From positions 1-62,342 of the forward strand of contig NZ_BAMX01000039.1 of assembly GCF_000963965.1 (NCBI RefSeq): a stretch of DNA of 62,342 nt, given 5' to 3'. The DNA is from Acetobacter orientalis. Lineage in GTDB: Bacteria > Pseudomonadota > Alphaproteobacteria > Acetobacterales > Acetobacteraceae. The position numbers were made by a program, and so were the translations under genes. Every line of letters starts with the position of its first letter. Position 1 is the stretch's first letter. Below are positions 62,306-62,342 of the stretch, in pieces. The notes beneath the pieces were generated by a model. It saw nothing but the letters and a program-made list of their open reading frames with translations. It searched no databases and was not told where the DNA came from.

Positions 62306-62342
62306 GCACGTAGGCACGTAGGCACGTAGGCACGTAGGCACG
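62301..62342. repeat. Octanucleotide tandem repeat, (CGTAGGCA)5, at the right edge
   Basis: Five copies of CGTAGGCA plus two bases run to the end of the window, so the copy number is open. The first copy contains the stop codon of the DUF523 gene. The unit is not a multiple of three, so it would shift frame if it entered a coding region. It may mark an assembly or sampling break. Confidence 0.95.

Overview
The window (62.3 kb, moderately GC-rich, dense with genes) looks like chromosomal DNA of an acetic acid bacterium (Acetobacteraceae, most likely Acetobacter or a close relative). The pointers are a three-subunit periplasmic flavoprotein dehydrogenase (small subunit, GMC flavoprotein, triheme cytochrome c) of the gluconate/sorbitol/fructose dehydrogenase type, an rfbB-rfbA pair resembling the start of the Acetobacter pellicle (pol) operon, the alphaproteobacterial ChvG/ChvI-RapZ neighbourhood, and a histone H1-like Ala/Lys/Pro protein. 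The genus is inferred from gene content only. There is no prophage, CRISPR array or intact insertion sequence. Both ends of the window are short tandem repeats: a hexamer on the left and an octamer on the right.

Layout. 0.2-3 kb: MarR regulator and FUSC-type aromatic-compound exporter. 3.3-7.8 kb: TonB-dependent siderophore receptor followed by three overlapping inner-membrane genes, the last a PepSY-TM protein, which reads as a reductive siderophore uptake operon. 7.9-9.7 kb: acyl-CoA hydrolase/hydratase, flavin reductase and an unlisted 44-residue membrane microprotein. 9.7-12.9 kb: znuBCA facing zur, with a Zur-type palindrome between them. 12.9-18.8 kb: an unknown protein, the H1-like protein, mtnA, ybaK, a DUF2272 lipoprotein and cysK. 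19-22.1 kb: rfbB, rfbA and a strikingly AT-rich glycosyltransferase on the opposite strand. 22.3-25.3 kb: guaA, a small secreted protein, tRNA-Arg(ACG) and an Ivy-type lysozyme inhibitor. 25.5-29.3 kb: the respiratory dehydrogenase operon. 29.3-32.5 kb: BASS-family transporter, a small unknown protein and an exported adenosine deaminase.

32.5-43.3 kb is a long run on the minus strand: PKHD hydroxylase, DUF1328 peptide, a secreted two-module protein, purH, trmB, metK, dapB, dnaJ, dnaK and grpE. dnaK has a clear heat-shock promoter. 43.4-49 kb: chvI, chvG, ridA (antisense), rapZ and an MscS channel. 49.2-54.5 kb: an unlinked sulfate-binding protein, an alginate-export-type porin, yqgE, ppk2 and a DUF3465 protein. 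54.5-57.5 kb: clpA and clpS. 57.7-62.3 kb: D-Ala-D-Ala carboxypeptidase, a long perfect inverted repeat, map, ggt and a DUF523 protein.

How the genes fit together. Much of the window concerns the envelope and periplasm: metal and siderophore import, periplasmic oxidation feeding electrons to the quinone pool, wall trimming, lysozyme defence, and periplasmic nucleoside and glutathione breakdown. The rest is central metabolism (purines, methionine/SAM, cysteine, lysine) and proteostasis (DnaKJ-GrpE, ClpAS). I found no unmistakable new multi-gene system. The best leads are the inverted repeat before map, the foreign-looking glycosyltransferase beside a truncated rfb cluster, the 44-aa microprotein, the palindrome before the DUF2272 lipoprotein gene, and several unrecognised secreted proteins.
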